From positions 1 to 35,437 of the forward strand of contig MERK01000069.1 of the NCBI GenBank assembly GCA_001770575.1: a stretch of DNA of 35,437 nucleotides. Direction: 5' to 3'. Below the pieces are notes generated by a model. That model searched no databases. It saw only the letters and a list, made by a program, of their open reading frames with translations, and was not told the DNA's origin. This stretch comes from Betaproteobacteria bacterium RIFCSPLOWO2_12_FULL_64_23 (GTDB taxonomy: Bacteria; Pseudomonadota; Gammaproteobacteria; Burkholderiales; SG8-39). Every line of letters begins with the position of its first letter. Position 1 is the stretch's first letter. A program made the translations under genes and the position numbers. Below, one piece after another: positions 20,793-30,987 of this stretch.

Positions 20793-20923
20793 GCGCCCGT
20801 TGACATTCACCATGGGCGGATGAAGGCAAGGGGTTCGTTGTAAAATGTAAGACGTTTTTTTCCGGCAGCCTCTTTCGTGCGCATGATCGTGGGGCGCATA
20901 GTCAACCGCGGAGCAGACGAAAT
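20793..20923 (+). other. pckG leader region
   Basis: About 130 bases between the MITE-like element and pckG. TTGACA at 20800-20805 looks like a -35 but has no -10 at the right distance. TAAAAT at 20841-20846 looks like a -10 but has no -35. A run of seven T at about 20855-20861 follows. GGAG at 20910-20913 is the likely pckG ribosome binding site. No gene is seen. Confidence 0.4.
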
Positions 20924-22756
20924 ATGAACTTACCCATTACCGGGAACATCGCGGTTGCAAACGTGCCCGAATACGTCCGACACCGCGGCGTAAAGGAATG
21001 GGTAGCGCGCATGGAGCATCTCGCCCGGCCGGACCGCGTTGTCTGGTGCGACGGCTCGCAGGAAGAATTCGAGGGCCTGTGTCAGGAAATGGTCGCCTCC
21101 GGCATGATGAAAAACCTCAATTCCAAGCTTCGCCCCAAAAGCTACCTCGCGCTGTCGGATCCATCCGACGTTGCGCGGGTCGAAGAACGCACTTTCATTT
21201 GCAGCGAAAAGCAGGATGACGCCGGCCCGACGAACAATTGGGTTGCGCCGGCGGAAATGCGCGGCACCCTGGGCCGCCTGTTCGACGGTTGCATGCGCGG
21301 ACGCACCATGTATGTCGTGCCGTTCTCGATGGGGCCGCTGGGTTCGCCCATCGCGCACATCGGCGTCGAACTCTCGGATTCGCCTTACGTCGCGGTGAGC
21401 ATGAAGATCATGACTCGCATGGGACGCTCGGTGTTTGATGTGCTCGGTGAAGACGGAAACTTTGTTCCCTGCATGCACTCGGTGGGCGCACCGCTGGCAG
21501 CCGGCGAGAAATCCGCGCGCTGGCCCTGCAATGCGGAAAAATGGATTGTGCATTTTCCGGAAACGCGCGAGATCTGGTCCTACGGCTCGGGCTACGGCGG
21601 CAACGCGCTGCTGGGCAAGAAATGCCTGGCGCTGCGCATAGCCTCGGTCATGGCGCGCGACCAGGGCTGGCTGGCCGAGCACATGCTGATCCTGGGCATC
21701 ACCAACCCGAAAGGGCAAAAGAATTATGTCGCGGCGGCGTTCCCCAGTGCCTGCGGCAAGACCAATCTTGCCATGCTCGTTCCCCCCGAGGGATTTGCAG
21801 GCTGGAAGGTGGAAACCGTAGGCGATGACATCGCCTGGATCAAGCCTCACGCGGATGGCAAGTTCTACGCGATCAATCCGGAGGCGGGTTATTTTGGCGT
21901 TGCGCCCGGCACCAGCGTCCACAGCAATCCCAACTGTATGAAATCGATCGAACGCGACACCATTTTCACCAACGTCGCGGAGACGCCGGAGGGCGACGTG
22001 TGGTGGGAAGGCATGACGGATACACCGCCAGCCGCGCTCACCGACTGGACCGGACAGGCGTGGACGCCGGGATGTGGACGCAACGCGGCGCACCCGAATG
22101 CGCGCTTCACCGTCCCGGCGACGCAGTGCCCCTCGCTCGACCCTGCCTGGGACGACCCGGACGGTGTGCCGATTTCCGCCTTCGTCTTCGGCGGACGGCG
22201 CTCCGACACCACGCCGCTGGTGGTCGAAGCTTTCAACTGGGAGGACGGGGTGTACAAGGCAGCGACCATGGGTTCCGAAACCACTGCGGCCATCGTCGGC
22301 CAGATCGGCGTGGTGCGCCGCGACCCTTTCGCCATGATCGCTTTCTGCGGCTACCACATGGGCGATTATTTCAAGCACTGGCTGGCCGTAGGCAAGAAAG
22401 TGACACGGCCGCCGCACGTTTTCCAGGTCAACTGGTTCCGCAAGGACGCCAAGGGCGCGTTCGTCTGGCCCGGATTCGGCGAAAACATGCGCGTGCTGAG
22501 CTGGATCGTCGGGCGCTGCCAGGGGCAAGCCCACGCGATCGAGACGCCGCTGGGCTGGATGCCCGAGTTCGAAGATTTGCACTGGCAGGGGCTGGATTTC
22601 GGTGCCGAAAAATACGCCAGCGTGACCAACATAGACAGCGCCGCCTGGGAACGCGAGCTGCAGCTGCATGACGAGCTCTTCGCCAAACTCAAGGACAAGT
22701 TGCCGCAACCATTGGTGCTCGAGCGCCAGCTGCTGGAGGAGCGCCTCGCACCCTGA
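20924..22756 (+). CDS. pckG: Phosphoenolpyruvate carboxykinase (GTP)
   Basis: A 610-residue GTP-dependent PEPCK (EC 4.1.1.32) that interconverts oxaloacetate and phosphoenolpyruvate at the start of gluconeogenesis. Visible motifs: [16 protein letters not shown] near residue 35, [17 protein letters not shown] near 127, the kinase-1 P-loop with FPSACGKTN at 273-281 (the reactive cysteine of GTP-type enzymes), and [14 protein letters not shown] just after. The GTP form differs clearly from the shorter ATP form (about 540 residues). The start ATG 20924 has GGAG 10 bases upstream. It is followed by a class III aminotransferase 75 bases later, suggesting a gluconeogenic or amino-acid carbon context. 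Confidence 0.97.
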   Translation: MNLPITGNIAVANVPEYVRHRGVKEWVARMEHLARPDRVVWCDGSQEEFEGLCQEMVASGMMKNLNSKLRPKSYLALSDPSDVARVEERTFICSEKQDDAGPTNNWVAPAEMRGTLGRLFDGCMRGRTMYVVPFSMGPLGSPIAHIGVELSDSPYVAVSMKIMTRMGRSVFDVLGEDGNFVPCMHSVGAPLAAGEKSARWPCNAEKWIVHFPETREIWSYGSGYGGNALLGKKCLALRIASVMARDQGWLAEHMLILGITNPKGQKNYVAAAFPSACGKTNLAMLVPPEGFAGWKVETVGDDIAWIKPHADGKFYAINPEAGYFGVAPGTSVHSNPNCMKSIERDTIFTNVAETPEGDVWWEGMTDTPPAALTDWTGQAWTPGCGRNAAHPNARFTVPATQCPSLDPAWDDPDGVPISAFVFGGRRSDTTPLVVEAFNWEDGVYKAATMGSETTAAIVGQIGVVRRDPFAMIAFCGYHMGDYFKHWLAVGKKVTRPPHVFQVNWFRKDAKGAFVWPGFGENMRVLSWIVGRCQGQAHAIETPLGWMPEFEDLHWQGLDFGAEKYASVTNIDSAAWERELQLHDELFAKLKDKLPQPLVLERQLLEERLAP

Positions 22757-22831
22757 GAGCGCATCCCCTCATGCTCACCTAAGTCGGAACCTGTTTCAGT
22801 CATTCCGAAATGACCTCTAAGAGAGATCTCC

Positions 22832-24160
22832 ATGACCCAGGTTCTCCACCGCAATCCAAAACACAACTATCCGGTTGCAGTCGGCGGCGACGGGCCGTAT
22901 GTCATCGATAGGGACGGCAGGCGTTACCTCGACGCCTGCGGCGGGGCGGCCGTGTCCTGCCTGGGCCACAGCGATCGCCAGGTGATCGACGCGATCAAGG
23001 CACAACTGGATCAGCTGCCGTTTGCGCACACTTCGTTTTTCACCAACCAGTCGATGGAAGATCTGGCCTCGGAGCTGGTGAAAAATGCGCCTGCAGGCAT
23101 CGAACGGGTGTATTTCTGCTCCGGCGGTTCGGAAGCGGTGGAGGCGGCGCTGAAGCTCGCGCGCCAGTATTACGTCGAAATCGGCCAACCGCAGCGCGCC
23201 CATGTGATCGCGCGCCGGCAGAGTTATCACGGCAATACCCTGGGCGCGCTCGCCACCGGAGGCAACCTGTGGCGGCGCAAGCAGTTCGAGCCGCTGCTGG
23301 TTGAGGTTTCGCATGTCTCGCCCTGTTACACCTATCGCGGCAAGCAGCAGGGCGAGGACGACGCGGCCTACGGTCAGCGCCTGGTGCGCGAGCTCGAGGA
23401 AGAAGTACAGCGGCTGGGACCGGATCGGGTCATCGCCTTTGTGGCAGAGACCATAGGCGGGGCGACGCTGGGGTGCGTCACCCCGGTACCTGGCTATTTC
23501 GAGGGCGTGCGCACAGTCTGCGACAAGTACGGCATGTTGCTTATCCTGGACGAGGTCATGTGCGGCATGGGTCGCTGCGGCACGCTCTACGCCTGCGAAC
23601 CGGAGAACGTGGTGCCAGACCTCATTTGCATAGGGAAGGGCCTGGGTGGCGGCTATCAGCCCATAGGCGCGCTGCTGGCGAGCGCAACAATCTATGACGC
23701 CGTGGTGAGCGGTTCGGGTTTTTTCCAGCACGGTCACACCTATACCGGTCACGCTGCCGCCTGTGCCGGCGCGCTGGCCGTGCAGCTTGCCGTAAAGAAC
23801 CGCGGGTTGCTGGCACAGGTGCAAAGCCGCGGGCGGGCCCTCGAAGCGCGACTGCGCGCGCGCTTCGGTGAGCACGCGCATGTGGGTGAGATTCGCGGCC
23901 GCGGACTGTTCTGGGCGCTGGAACTGGTGGAAGACCGCGCGAGTAAACGGCCGTTCGACCCGAAACGCAAAATCAACGCCCGGCTCAAGCTCGGGGCGCT
24001 GGAAAACGGACTGATGTGTTATCCCATGGGTGGTTCGCTCGACGGAGTGGCCGGCGATCATGTGCTGCTCGCCCCGCCTTACATCATCACCGAGTCGCAG
24101 CTGGACGAGGCAGTGGAAAAGCTCGCGCGCTCGATCGACGAGGTAATCGCGGCAGAATAA
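22832..24160 (+). CDS. Class III PLP-dependent aminotransferase, substrate unknown
   Basis: A 442-residue fold-type I aminotransferase of class III (omega-amino acid / ornithine type). The glycine-rich PLP phosphate site is FCSGGSEAVEAAL near residues 95-107. SYHGNTLGALATGG lies near 131, the pyridine-N Asp in LILDEVMCGMGR at Asp240, and the PLP lysine in CIGKGLGGGYQPIGA at Lys269. The HTYTGHAAACAGALA block and the C-terminal LLAPPYIIT also fit. Relatives act on omega-amino acids, beta-alanine, taurine or similar; the true substrate cannot be read here. It lies upstream of a branched-chain amino acid type ABC transporter, 315 bases away, so a link to amino-acid uptake is possible but only inferred. 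Confidence 0.9.
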   Translation: MTQVLHRNPKHNYPVAVGGDGPYVIDRDGRRYLDACGGAAVSCLGHSDRQVIDAIKAQLDQLPFAHTSFFTNQSMEDLASELVKNAPAGIERVYFCSGGSEAVEAALKLARQYYVEIGQPQRAHVIARRQSYHGNTLGALATGGNLWRRKQFEPLLVEVSHVSPCYTYRGKQQGEDDAAYGQRLVRELEEEVQRLGPDRVIAFVAETIGGATLGCVTPVPGYFEGVRTVCDKYGMLLILDEVMCGMGRCGTLYACEPENVVPDLICIGKGLGGGYQPIGALLASATIYDAVVSGSGFFQHGHTYTGHAAACAGALAVQLAVKNRGLLAQVQSRGRALEARLRARFGEHAHVGEIRGRGLFWALELVEDRASKRPFDPKRKINARLKLGALENGLMCYPMGGSLDGVAGDHVLLAPPYIITESQLDEAVEKLARSIDEVIAAE

Positions 24161-24475
24161 ACCGGCGTCGCACCCGCATCATCATGTCCGAGTATTTGCG
24201 CCCGGGATTATGCGGCCCAATTCAAAACCGCGATGTTCGCTGTCGTCGCCCCAGACGCCATCCAGCTCGCGACGGTGCAAACCGCTCGCGGCACCGCCAA
24301 TTTGTTGCTGCGGTTTAAACGGCAAGCGGGTAGACTGCGCGCTATTGATCAACCTGTGTAAACAACAGGGCGTGCGCAAGGACGGCGACGCGGAGTACGG
24401 CGGCAGGCGCGGGTGCAATGGCCAGCCCCGCTTGGTGTCGGCGCGGTCTTCGGCGTTCCTGACTAAGCAGCAAAC
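24161..24475. other. Non-coding gap between aminotransferase and livH
   Basis: A 315-base stretch with no recognisable gene. An 89-codon open frame (24210-24479) is Ser/Pro/Arg/Cys-rich, resembles no family I know and looks like chance coding in GC-rich DNA. A small hairpin CCTGT/ACAGG lies at about 24353-24369. It probably carries the livH promoter, but no convincing -35/-10 pair was found. A substrate-binding protein gene, common at such loci, is absent. Confidence 0.5.
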
Positions 24476-25516
24476 TTGAACGCCGAGATCGCCCTTTTTC
24501 TGATCCAGGACGGCTTTACCAATGGCGCGATCTACGCGCTGCTGGCTCTGGCCCTGGTGCTGGTATTCGCGGTGACCCGGGTGATATTCATCCCACAGGG
24601 TGAGTTTGTCGCCTACGGCGCGCTCACGCTCGCCAGCCTGCAGTTGGGCAAGTTGCCAGGTACGGCCTGGCTGCTGTTGGGCGTCGGCCTGGCGGTCGCC
24701 GCTTTGGAACTGACGCAAGCGCTGCGGTTGGGCGCCGCGCAGCGCATTCCGGCGATCATTTTCAACTACATCGTCCTCCCGGCTGCCCTGCTGGGGCTCG
24801 CCTGGTGGGCTGCACCGCAGAAGCCAGCGCTCACACTGCAGATTCTGCTGGCGCTCTTCCTAGTAGTGCCGCTAGGCCCCATGGTCTACCGGCTGGCTTA
24901 CCAGCCACTCGCCAGCGCCTCGGTGCTGGTGCTGCTGATTATCTCGGTGGCGGTGCACTTCGCCATGACCGGCTTGGGGCTGGTGTTCTTCGGCGCCGAG
25001 GGCTCGCGCACGCCGCCTTTCTCCGACGCCCAATGGAAGCTGGGGGTACTCACGGTCTCGGGCCAGAGTCTGTGGGTGATGGGCGCGAGCCTGGCGCTGA
25101 TTGTGGCGTTGTTGCTTTTCTTCGAGCACACCATATACGGCAAGGCACTGCGCGCCACCGCCATTAACCGCGTCGGTGCGCGGCTGGTGGGCGTGTCCCC
25201 GGCGATGGCGGGAAAATTGAGTTTCACTCTCGCGGCGCTGATCGGCGCTCTATCCGGGGTTCTGATTGCGCCCATCACTACGATTTACTATGACTCGGGT
25301 TTTCTGGTGGGGCTAAAGGGCTTCGTCGGCGCCATCATGGGCGGTCTGGTGAGCTATCCCTTGGCTGCCGCAGGCGCGCTGCTGGTCGGGATCCTCGAGG
25401 CCTACGCCTCGTTTTGGGCCAGCGCCTACAAGGAAGTCATTGTCTTTACCTTGATTATTCCGGTCTTGCTTTGGCGCTCGCTTACCACGCACCATATCGA
25501 GGAGGACGAGGAATGA
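24476..25516 (+). CDS. livH: Branched-chain amino acid type ABC transporter permease LivH
   Basis: A 346-residue inner-membrane permease of the LivH/BPD_transp_2 family. It starts with a helix at residues 10-38 ([20 protein letters not shown]) and the conserved [15 protein letters not shown]. The signature loop is [20 protein letters not shown] near 223, and the C-terminal half has the small-residue-rich helices typical of the family. The protein is about 40 residues longer than usual because of a hydrophobic insertion near residues 75-120. The start is TTG 24476 with no strong Shine-Dalgarno; no nearby ATG suits the conserved N-terminus. The stop overlaps the start of the livM-livG fusion (ATGA). 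Substrate may be branched-chain amino acids, urea or amides. Confidence 0.92.
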   Translation: MNAEIALFLIQDGFTNGAIYALLALALVLVFAVTRVIFIPQGEFVAYGALTLASLQLGKLPGTAWLLLGVGLAVAALELTQALRLGAAQRIPAIIFNYIVLPAALLGLAWWAAPQKPALTLQILLALFLVVPLGPMVYRLAYQPLASASVLVLLIISVAVHFAMTGLGLVFFGAEGSRTPPFSDAQWKLGVLTVSGQSLWVMGASLALIVALLLFFEHTIYGKALRATAINRVGARLVGVSPAMAGKLSFTLAALIGALSGVLIAPITTIYYDSGFLVGLKGFVGAIMGGLVSYPLAAAGALLVGILEAYASFWASAYKEVIVFTLIIPVLLWRSLTTHHIEEDEE

Positions 25517-27269
25517 CCCGGGCGCGCCTCGTTCTCGGCGCGTTCCTCGCTTTCATGCTGGTCGCGCCCTTGGCGCTGCCCGAGTTCCATGTCACCCTGC
25601 TCAATTACATCGGCCTGTATAGCATCGTGGCACTGGGTTTGGTGCTGCTCACCGGAGTAGGCGGGCTGACCTCGTTCGGGCAAGCGGCCTTCGTCGGCAT
25701 GGGCGCCTATACCACCGCTTATCTGACCACCACCTATGGTTTGTCGCCGTGGCTGACCTTGTTGATAGGGTTAGCGCTTACTTTCGTTGTTTCCCTTTTC
25801 CTTGGCGTTATTAGCCTACGGCTTTCGGGTCATTATCTGCCGCTAGGGACGATAGCGTGGGGCATCAGCCTGTATTTTCTGTTCGGAAACATGGAGTTTC
25901 TCGGCGGCTATACCGGTATCTCCAGCGTCCCGGCGATTAATCTTTTCGGTGTGGCGCTCGACTCCGGCCGCAAATTCGATTATCTGATCTGGACGCTGGC
26001 GTTGCTGGCGTTGCTATCGATGCATAACCTGCTCGATTCGCGCTCGGGTCGCGCCATCCGTGCCCTGAAAGGAGGGGGACTGATGGCCGAGAGTTTCGGC
26101 GTCGACACCGCGCGGATGAAAATAATCATATTTGTCCATGCCGCGCTGCTCGCCAGTCTGTCGGGTTGGCTCTATGCGCACCTGCTACGATTCGTCAATC
26201 CGACGCCGTTTTCGATCAACGCCGGCATTGAGTACCTGTTCATGGCGGTGGTCGGCGGCGCCGCCTCGGTCTGGGGCGCAGTGGTGGGAGCGGGGATCCT
26301 GACCATACTCAAACAGTGGCTGCAGGATCTGCTGCCAAAACTCCTAGGACAAAGCGGCAATTTCGAAATGATCGTGTTCGGCGTGCTGCTGGTGCTGCTG
26401 CTGCAGCGCGCGCGCGAGGGTGTCATGCCGCTCGTCGTGCGTTATTTTCCCGCGCCAAGGAAGCCGCTGCCGGCGTCGGTACCGGCACTGCCGCGGCGGG
26501 TACGACCCGCCGCGGGCGCAGCGTTGCTGGAGCTAAGAAGAGTGCGCAAGGCATTCGGCGGCCTGGTGGCGGTGAACGACCTGTCCTTTGCCATGACCAG
26601 CGGCGAGATTCTGGGTCTGATCGGCCCCAACGGGGCCGGCAAAACCACCGTGTTCAACTTGGTCACCGGCGTGCTGCCGGCCGTTGGCGGCGAGGTGCAT
26701 TTCCGCGGCGAGCGCATCGATACCTTGTCGGCGCGCGCCATCGTCCCGCGCGGTCTCGCGCGCACTTTCCAGCAGGTGCACCTGCTGCCTGCGATGAGCG
26801 TGCTGGAGAATGTCGCCATCGGCGCGCACCTGCGCGGCACCAAAGGCGTGGTCAGCGCGGCGCTGCGCCTGGAGCGCGGGGAGGAGGCGATGCTGCTGGG
26901 GGAGGCAGCACGCCAACTCGAGCGCGTGGGGCTGGGAACCAGCATCCACGAACAAGCGGGCAGCCTGTCGCTGGGCAAGCAGCGCATCCTCGAAATCGCG
27001 CGTGCGCTCTGTGCCGATCCGGTACTGCTGCTGCTCGATGAGCCAGCGGCTGGGCTGCGTTATCAGGAAAAGCGCGCGCTTGCCGAGCTTCTGCGCAAGC
27101 TCAAGTCGGAGGGCATGAGCATCCTGCTGGTCGAGCACGACATGGATTTCGTAATGCAGCTGGTGGACCGGCTGGTGGTGATGGACTTCGGCGAAAAACT
27201 GGCCGAGGGCCTGCCGCAGGAGATCCAGACAAATCCGGTGGTCGTTGAAGCTTATCTCGGGGGCGTGAA

Positions 27270-27273
<4 letters not shown>
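25513..27273 (+). CDS. livMG: Fused LivM permease and LivG ATPase
   Basis: A 586-residue fusion. Residues 1-310 are a LivM-type permease with about eight membrane segments, including [19 protein letters not shown] near 48 and the loop [20 protein letters not shown] near 178. A Pro/Arg-rich linker spans about 312-337. Residues 338-586 are a LivG-type ATPase: Walker [10 protein letters not shown] (371-379), Q-loop ARTFQQVHL, signature LSLGKQ (485-490), Walker B VLLLLDEP and switch His in LVEHDMD. The signature has K where Q is usual (LSxGQ). The gene starts with ATG overlapping livH, after GGAGGACGAGG, and ends overlapping livF. Such fusions occur in other proteobacteria. Confidence 0.93.
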
Positions 27274-28004
<731 letters not shown>

Positions 28005-28005
28005 C

Positions 28006-28021
28006 TGTTCCACGTGGAACA
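28006..28021. promoter_or_regulatory. parS: parS centromere-like site 1
   Basis: TGTTCCACGTGGAACA is a perfect 16-base palindrome matching the conserved chromosomal parS consensus bound by ParB. It extends to a 20-base perfect palindrome at 28004-28023. It lies directly after livF and about 3.8 kb from parB, as expected for origin-proximal parS. Confidence 0.93.
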
Positions 28022-28065
28022 GTGTGGCAGGGCTTCTGCCTGGGGGTTTTATACAAGATCGCCGA

Positions 28066-28097
28066 TTGCGCGCGGATGGTCTTTCATCCGTGCGCAA
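28066..28097. repeat. Inverted repeat in the parS-bounded gap
   Basis: TTGCGCGCGGATG (28066-28078) and CATCCGTGCGCAA (28085-28097) form a 13-bp stem with one G-T wobble and a 6-base loop. It is the first of three hairpins between the two parS sites. Confidence 0.7.
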
Positions 28098-28109
28098 CCT
28101 GCGATCCGT

Positions 28110-28129
28110 GCGGACGGGTCGCCGTCCGC
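28110..28129. repeat. Second inverted repeat in the parS-bounded gap
   Basis: GCGGACGG (28110-28117) pairs perfectly with CCGTCCGC (28122-28129) around a 4-base loop. It starts 12 bases after the previous hairpin. Confidence 0.65.
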
Positions 28130-28210
28130 GCAAGTTCGATCACCGCAGCTCGATATGTCAGCTAACGTCCGCCGATGTCGGCGCGCGACGATTTCGCGCT
28201 GCGCGCGACA

Positions 28211-28257
28211 ACCGTGTTCTTGGTACGGATAAAGGACATCCGTACCAAAAACACGGT
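28211..28257. repeat. Long palindromic hairpin in the parS-bounded gap
   Basis: ACCGTGTT, one mismatched C, then TTGGTACGGAT (28211-28230) faces ATCCGTACCAA, a mismatched A, then AACACGGT (28238-28257). This gives 19 base pairs with one C-A mismatch and a 7-base loop AAAGGAC; an extra A-T pair just outside makes 20. No T-run follows on the plus strand, so it does not look like a simple intrinsic terminator. Confidence 0.8.
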
Positions 28258-28294
28258 TATGGATAAAGGCATCCCGGGCAGGGTTCTGCCACCT

Positions 28295-28310
28295 TGTTCC
28301 ACGTGGAACA
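28295..28310. promoter_or_regulatory. parS: parS centromere-like site 2
   Basis: A second exact copy of TGTTCCACGTGGAACA, extending to an 18-base palindrome at 28294-28311. It lies 289 bases from the first copy and 62 bases upstream of the mnmG start, so ParB bound here could affect mnmG transcription. Confidence 0.93.
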
Positions 28311-28372
28311 ACGGCTTACGGGCTGCGTGAAAACAGCGTAAAATCGCGCCTCTTTGGCATGGCAGCGGACGT

Positions 28373-30355
28373 ATGTATTTTCCTAGCGAATTCGACGTGA
28401 TCGTGGTTGGCGGCGGGCACGCCGGGACCGAGGCCGCGCTCGCCGCGGCCCGTGCCGGCTGCAATACCCTGTTGCTCACGCACAATATCGAGACTCTGGG
28501 GCAGATGTCCTGCAACCCTTCGATCGGCGGCATCGGCAAAGGGCATCTGGTGAAGGAAGTCGATGCGCTGGGCGGCGCCATGGCGATCGCCACGGACGAG
28601 GCCGGCATCCAGTTCCGCATACTCAATTCGAGCAAGGGCGCGGCGGTGCGCGCCACCCGCGCCCAGGCCGACCGGCTGCTGTACAAGAAAGCAATCCGCG
28701 CGCGCCTGGAAAGCCAGCCGAATTTAACCTTGTTCCAGCAGGCGGTGGACGATCTCACGCTGGAGGGCGACCGGGTCAGCGGCGTGGTGACGCAACTGGG
28801 TATCCGTTTCAGCGGGCGCGCCGTGGTCCTGACCACCGGTACTTTTCTTTCCGGACTGATTCACGTCGGCATGGTCAATTACCAGGCGGGGCGGGCCGGC
28901 GACCCGCCCTCGCTCGGCCTGGCGGCGCGGTTGCGCGAACTCAAGCTTCCTGTCGGCCGCTTGAAAACCGGGACGCCGCCGCGCCTCGATGGCCGTTCCA
29001 TCGATTTTTCGCTGATGCAGGAGCAGCCGGGCGACGACCCGGCGCCGGTGTTCTCCTACATGGGCAGCCGTGACATGCACCCGCGGCAACTGCCCTGCTG
29101 GATCACCCACACCAATGCGCGCACGCACGAAATCATCCGCGGCGGTCTCGACCGCTCGCCGATGTATACCGGCGTGATCGAAGGCGTCGGCCCGCGTTAC
29201 TGTCCTTCGATCGAGGACAAGATCCACCGTTTCGCGGGCAAGGCGAGCCATCAGATCTTCCTCGAGCCTGAGGGGCTCACAACCAACGAGTTCTATCCCA
29301 ACGGGATTTCGACCAGCCTGCCTTTCGACGTGCAATTAGAGCTGGTGCGCTCGATCAGGGGCATGGAGCGGGCGCATATTCTGCGCCCCGGCTATGCCAT
29401 CGAGTACGACTACTTCGATCCGCGCGGCCTGAGGGCGTCGCTGGAAACGAAGGCGATATCCGGGCTGTTTTTCGCCGGCCAGATCAACGGTACCACCGGC
29501 TATGAAGAAGCCGCCGCCCAGGGCGTGCTCGCCGGCATCAATGCGGCGTTGCAGGTGCAAGAGCGGGAGCCGTGGTGCCCGCGCCGCGACCAGGCCTATA
29601 TCGGTGTGCTGGTGGACGACCTCATCACCCGCGGCGTGTCCGAGCCCTACCGCATGTTCACCAGCCGCGCCGAGTATCGTTTGATGCTCCGCGAGGACAA
29701 CGCAGACATGCGCCTGACCGAAACGGGGCGCCATCTGGGTCTGGTTGACGCCGTTCGCTGGGATGCTTTCGAACGTAAGCGCGAAGCCGTTGCGAGGGAA
29801 CTCGAACGGCTCAAATCGACCTGGATCAATCCCAAGCTATTGCCCCAAGCCGACGCGAAGAGGGTTTTAGGCAAAGACATAGAACGAGAGTATGCGCTTA
29901 CCGATCTGCTGCGTCGTCCGGATGTGAGCTATGCCAGCCTGATGTCCCTGCCGGGCGCGGGTGTAGCCGCAGTCGACCCGGTGGTGGCCGAGCAGGTGGA
30001 GATCCAGATCAAGTACGACGGCTATATCGCGCGCCAGCACGACGAAGTGCTGCGGCGCGAGCAATATGAGGCGACCGCGCTACCGCGCGACCTCGATTAC
30101 CGCGCCGTGCGCGGATTGTCCAAGGAAGCGCAACAAAAGCTCAACCAGCACAAACCCGAAACCATAGGCCAGGCCTCGCGCATCTCGGGCCTGACGCCGG
30201 CTGCCATTTCCCTGCTCCTGGTGCACCTGAAACGCGGCTTCGAGGGTAGCGCAAGGCAGGCAGGGCCATGGGTTGATGCGCCCGCATCGAAAGACGATCA
30301 ATGGCCCGATGAGGGCCTATCCGACGATGCCCGCGCAAAGCGGCCCGCGGCATGA
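28373..30355 (+). CDS. mnmG: tRNA uridine-5-carboxymethylaminomethyl modification enzyme MnmG
   Basis: A 660-residue FAD enzyme that partners with MnmE in U34 modification of tRNA. The FAD-binding motif [20 protein letters not shown] is at residues 9-28, followed by [20 protein letters not shown] near 45. [18 protein letters not shown] lies near 200, [19 protein letters not shown] near 365 and the [16 protein letters not shown]-terminal motif near 606. The body matches the usual ~630 residues; about 30 extra residues at the end form a polar tail without known domain. A weak promoter candidate is TAAAAT at 28339-28344 after the second parS. It overlaps rsmG by ATGA. Confidence 0.97.
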   Translation: MYFPSEFDVIVVGGGHAGTEAALAAARAGCNTLLLTHNIETLGQMSCNPSIGGIGKGHLVKEVDALGGAMAIATDEAGIQFRILNSSKGAAVRATRAQADRLLYKKAIRARLESQPNLTLFQQAVDDLTLEGDRVSGVVTQLGIRFSGRAVVLTTGTFLSGLIHVGMVNYQAGRAGDPPSLGLAARLRELKLPVGRLKTGTPPRLDGRSIDFSLMQEQPGDDPAPVFSYMGSRDMHPRQLPCWITHTNARTHEIIRGGLDRSPMYTGVIEGVGPRYCPSIEDKIHRFAGKASHQIFLEPEGLTTNEFYPNGISTSLPFDVQLELVRSIRGMERAHILRPGYAIEYDYFDPRGLRASLETKAISGLFFAGQINGTTGYEEAAAQGVLAGINAALQVQEREPWCPRRDQAYIGVLVDDLITRGVSEPYRMFTSRAEYRLMLREDNADMRLTETGRHLGLVDAVRWDAFERKREAVARELERLKSTWINPKLLPQADAKRVLGKDIEREYALTDLLRRPDVSYASLMSLPGAGVAAVDPVVAEQVEIQIKYDGYIARQHDEVLRREQYEATALPRDLDYRAVRGLSKEAQQKLNQHKPETIGQASRISGLTPAAISLLLVHLKRGFEGSARQAGPWVDAPASKDDQWPDEGLSDDARAKRPAA

Positions 30356-30987
30356 GCACGGCCGATCAACTTGAGCGCGGACTCATCGCGCTGGGATTGA
30401 CGCTGGAGCGCGACACCCAGCAGCGGCTGCTCGACTACCTCGCGCTGATCGAAAAATGGAACCGGGTGTACAACCTCACCGCAATCCGCGAGCCCGAAAA
30501 AATGGTGAGCCATCACCTGCTCGACAGCCTGGCGGCGGCGCCGCATCTGCACGCCAGGCGCGTGCTCGACGTGGGCAGCGGCGCCGGACTGCCGGGCATT
30601 CCGCTGGCGCTCGCCAATCCGGACATGCACGTGACCTTGCTCGACAGCAATCACAAGAAAGCCGCGTTTCTGAACCAGGCGGTGATGGAACTGAAACTCA
30701 AGAACGCCGAGGTATGCGCCGAGCGCGTAGAGTCCTGGCAGACGCGGAACAGGTTCGACGTGATCATTTCGCGCGCCTTTTCCGACATGGGCGAGTTCGT
30801 GCGCATCACACGGCACCTGCTCGCGTCGGGCGGGATGTTCGCGGCGATGAAAGGCCTGCATCCTTATGAGGAAATCGACAAGCTGCCGCCAGACTGCAAA
30901 GTGCGGCAAGTGCTGCCGCTTGCGGTCCCCGGACTCGACGGCGCCAGACATCTGGTGTTGATCGGGCTGGATGACCAGGCAAGATGA
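30352..30987 (+). CDS. rsmG: 16S rRNA (guanine-527-N7) methyltransferase RsmG
   Basis: A 211-residue SAM methyltransferase that makes m7G527 in 16S r[23 protein letters not shown] near residues 36-55 and HHLLDSLAA are the family opening. The SAM-binding [20 protein letters not shown] lies near 67, then [16 protein letters not shown] and the late [16 protein letters not shown]. The start ATG overlaps the mnmG stop, and its own stop overlaps parA (ATGATG region). The mnmG-rsmG-parA-parB order is the classic origin-proximal block. Confidence 0.97.
   Translation: MSTADQLERGLIALGLTLERDTQQRLLDYLALIEKWNRVYNLTAIREPEKMVSHHLLDSLAAAPHLHARRVLDVGSGAGLPGIPLALANPDMHVTLLDSNHKKAAFLNQAVMELKLKNAEVCAERVESWQTRNRFDVIISRAFSDMGEFVRITRHLLASGGMFAAMKGLHPYEEIDKLPPDCKVRQVLPLAVPGLDGARHLVLIGLDDQAR

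Noticed and set aside
20930-22708. 592-codon minus-strand open frame opposite pckG
   Set aside because: It is a mirror of the GC-rich pckG codons, His/Arg/Gly-rich with no recognisable domain; pckG on the plus strand is fully conserved.
24210-24479. 89-codon open frame before livH
   Set aside because: Ser/Pro/Arg/Cys-rich, no family similarity, no clear ribosome binding site, and it overlaps the livH start.
28024-28266. 80-codon and 72-codon open frames between the parS sites
   Set aside because: They run straight through the hairpin arms, which explains their Arg/Ser-rich composition; no ribosome binding site or similarity.
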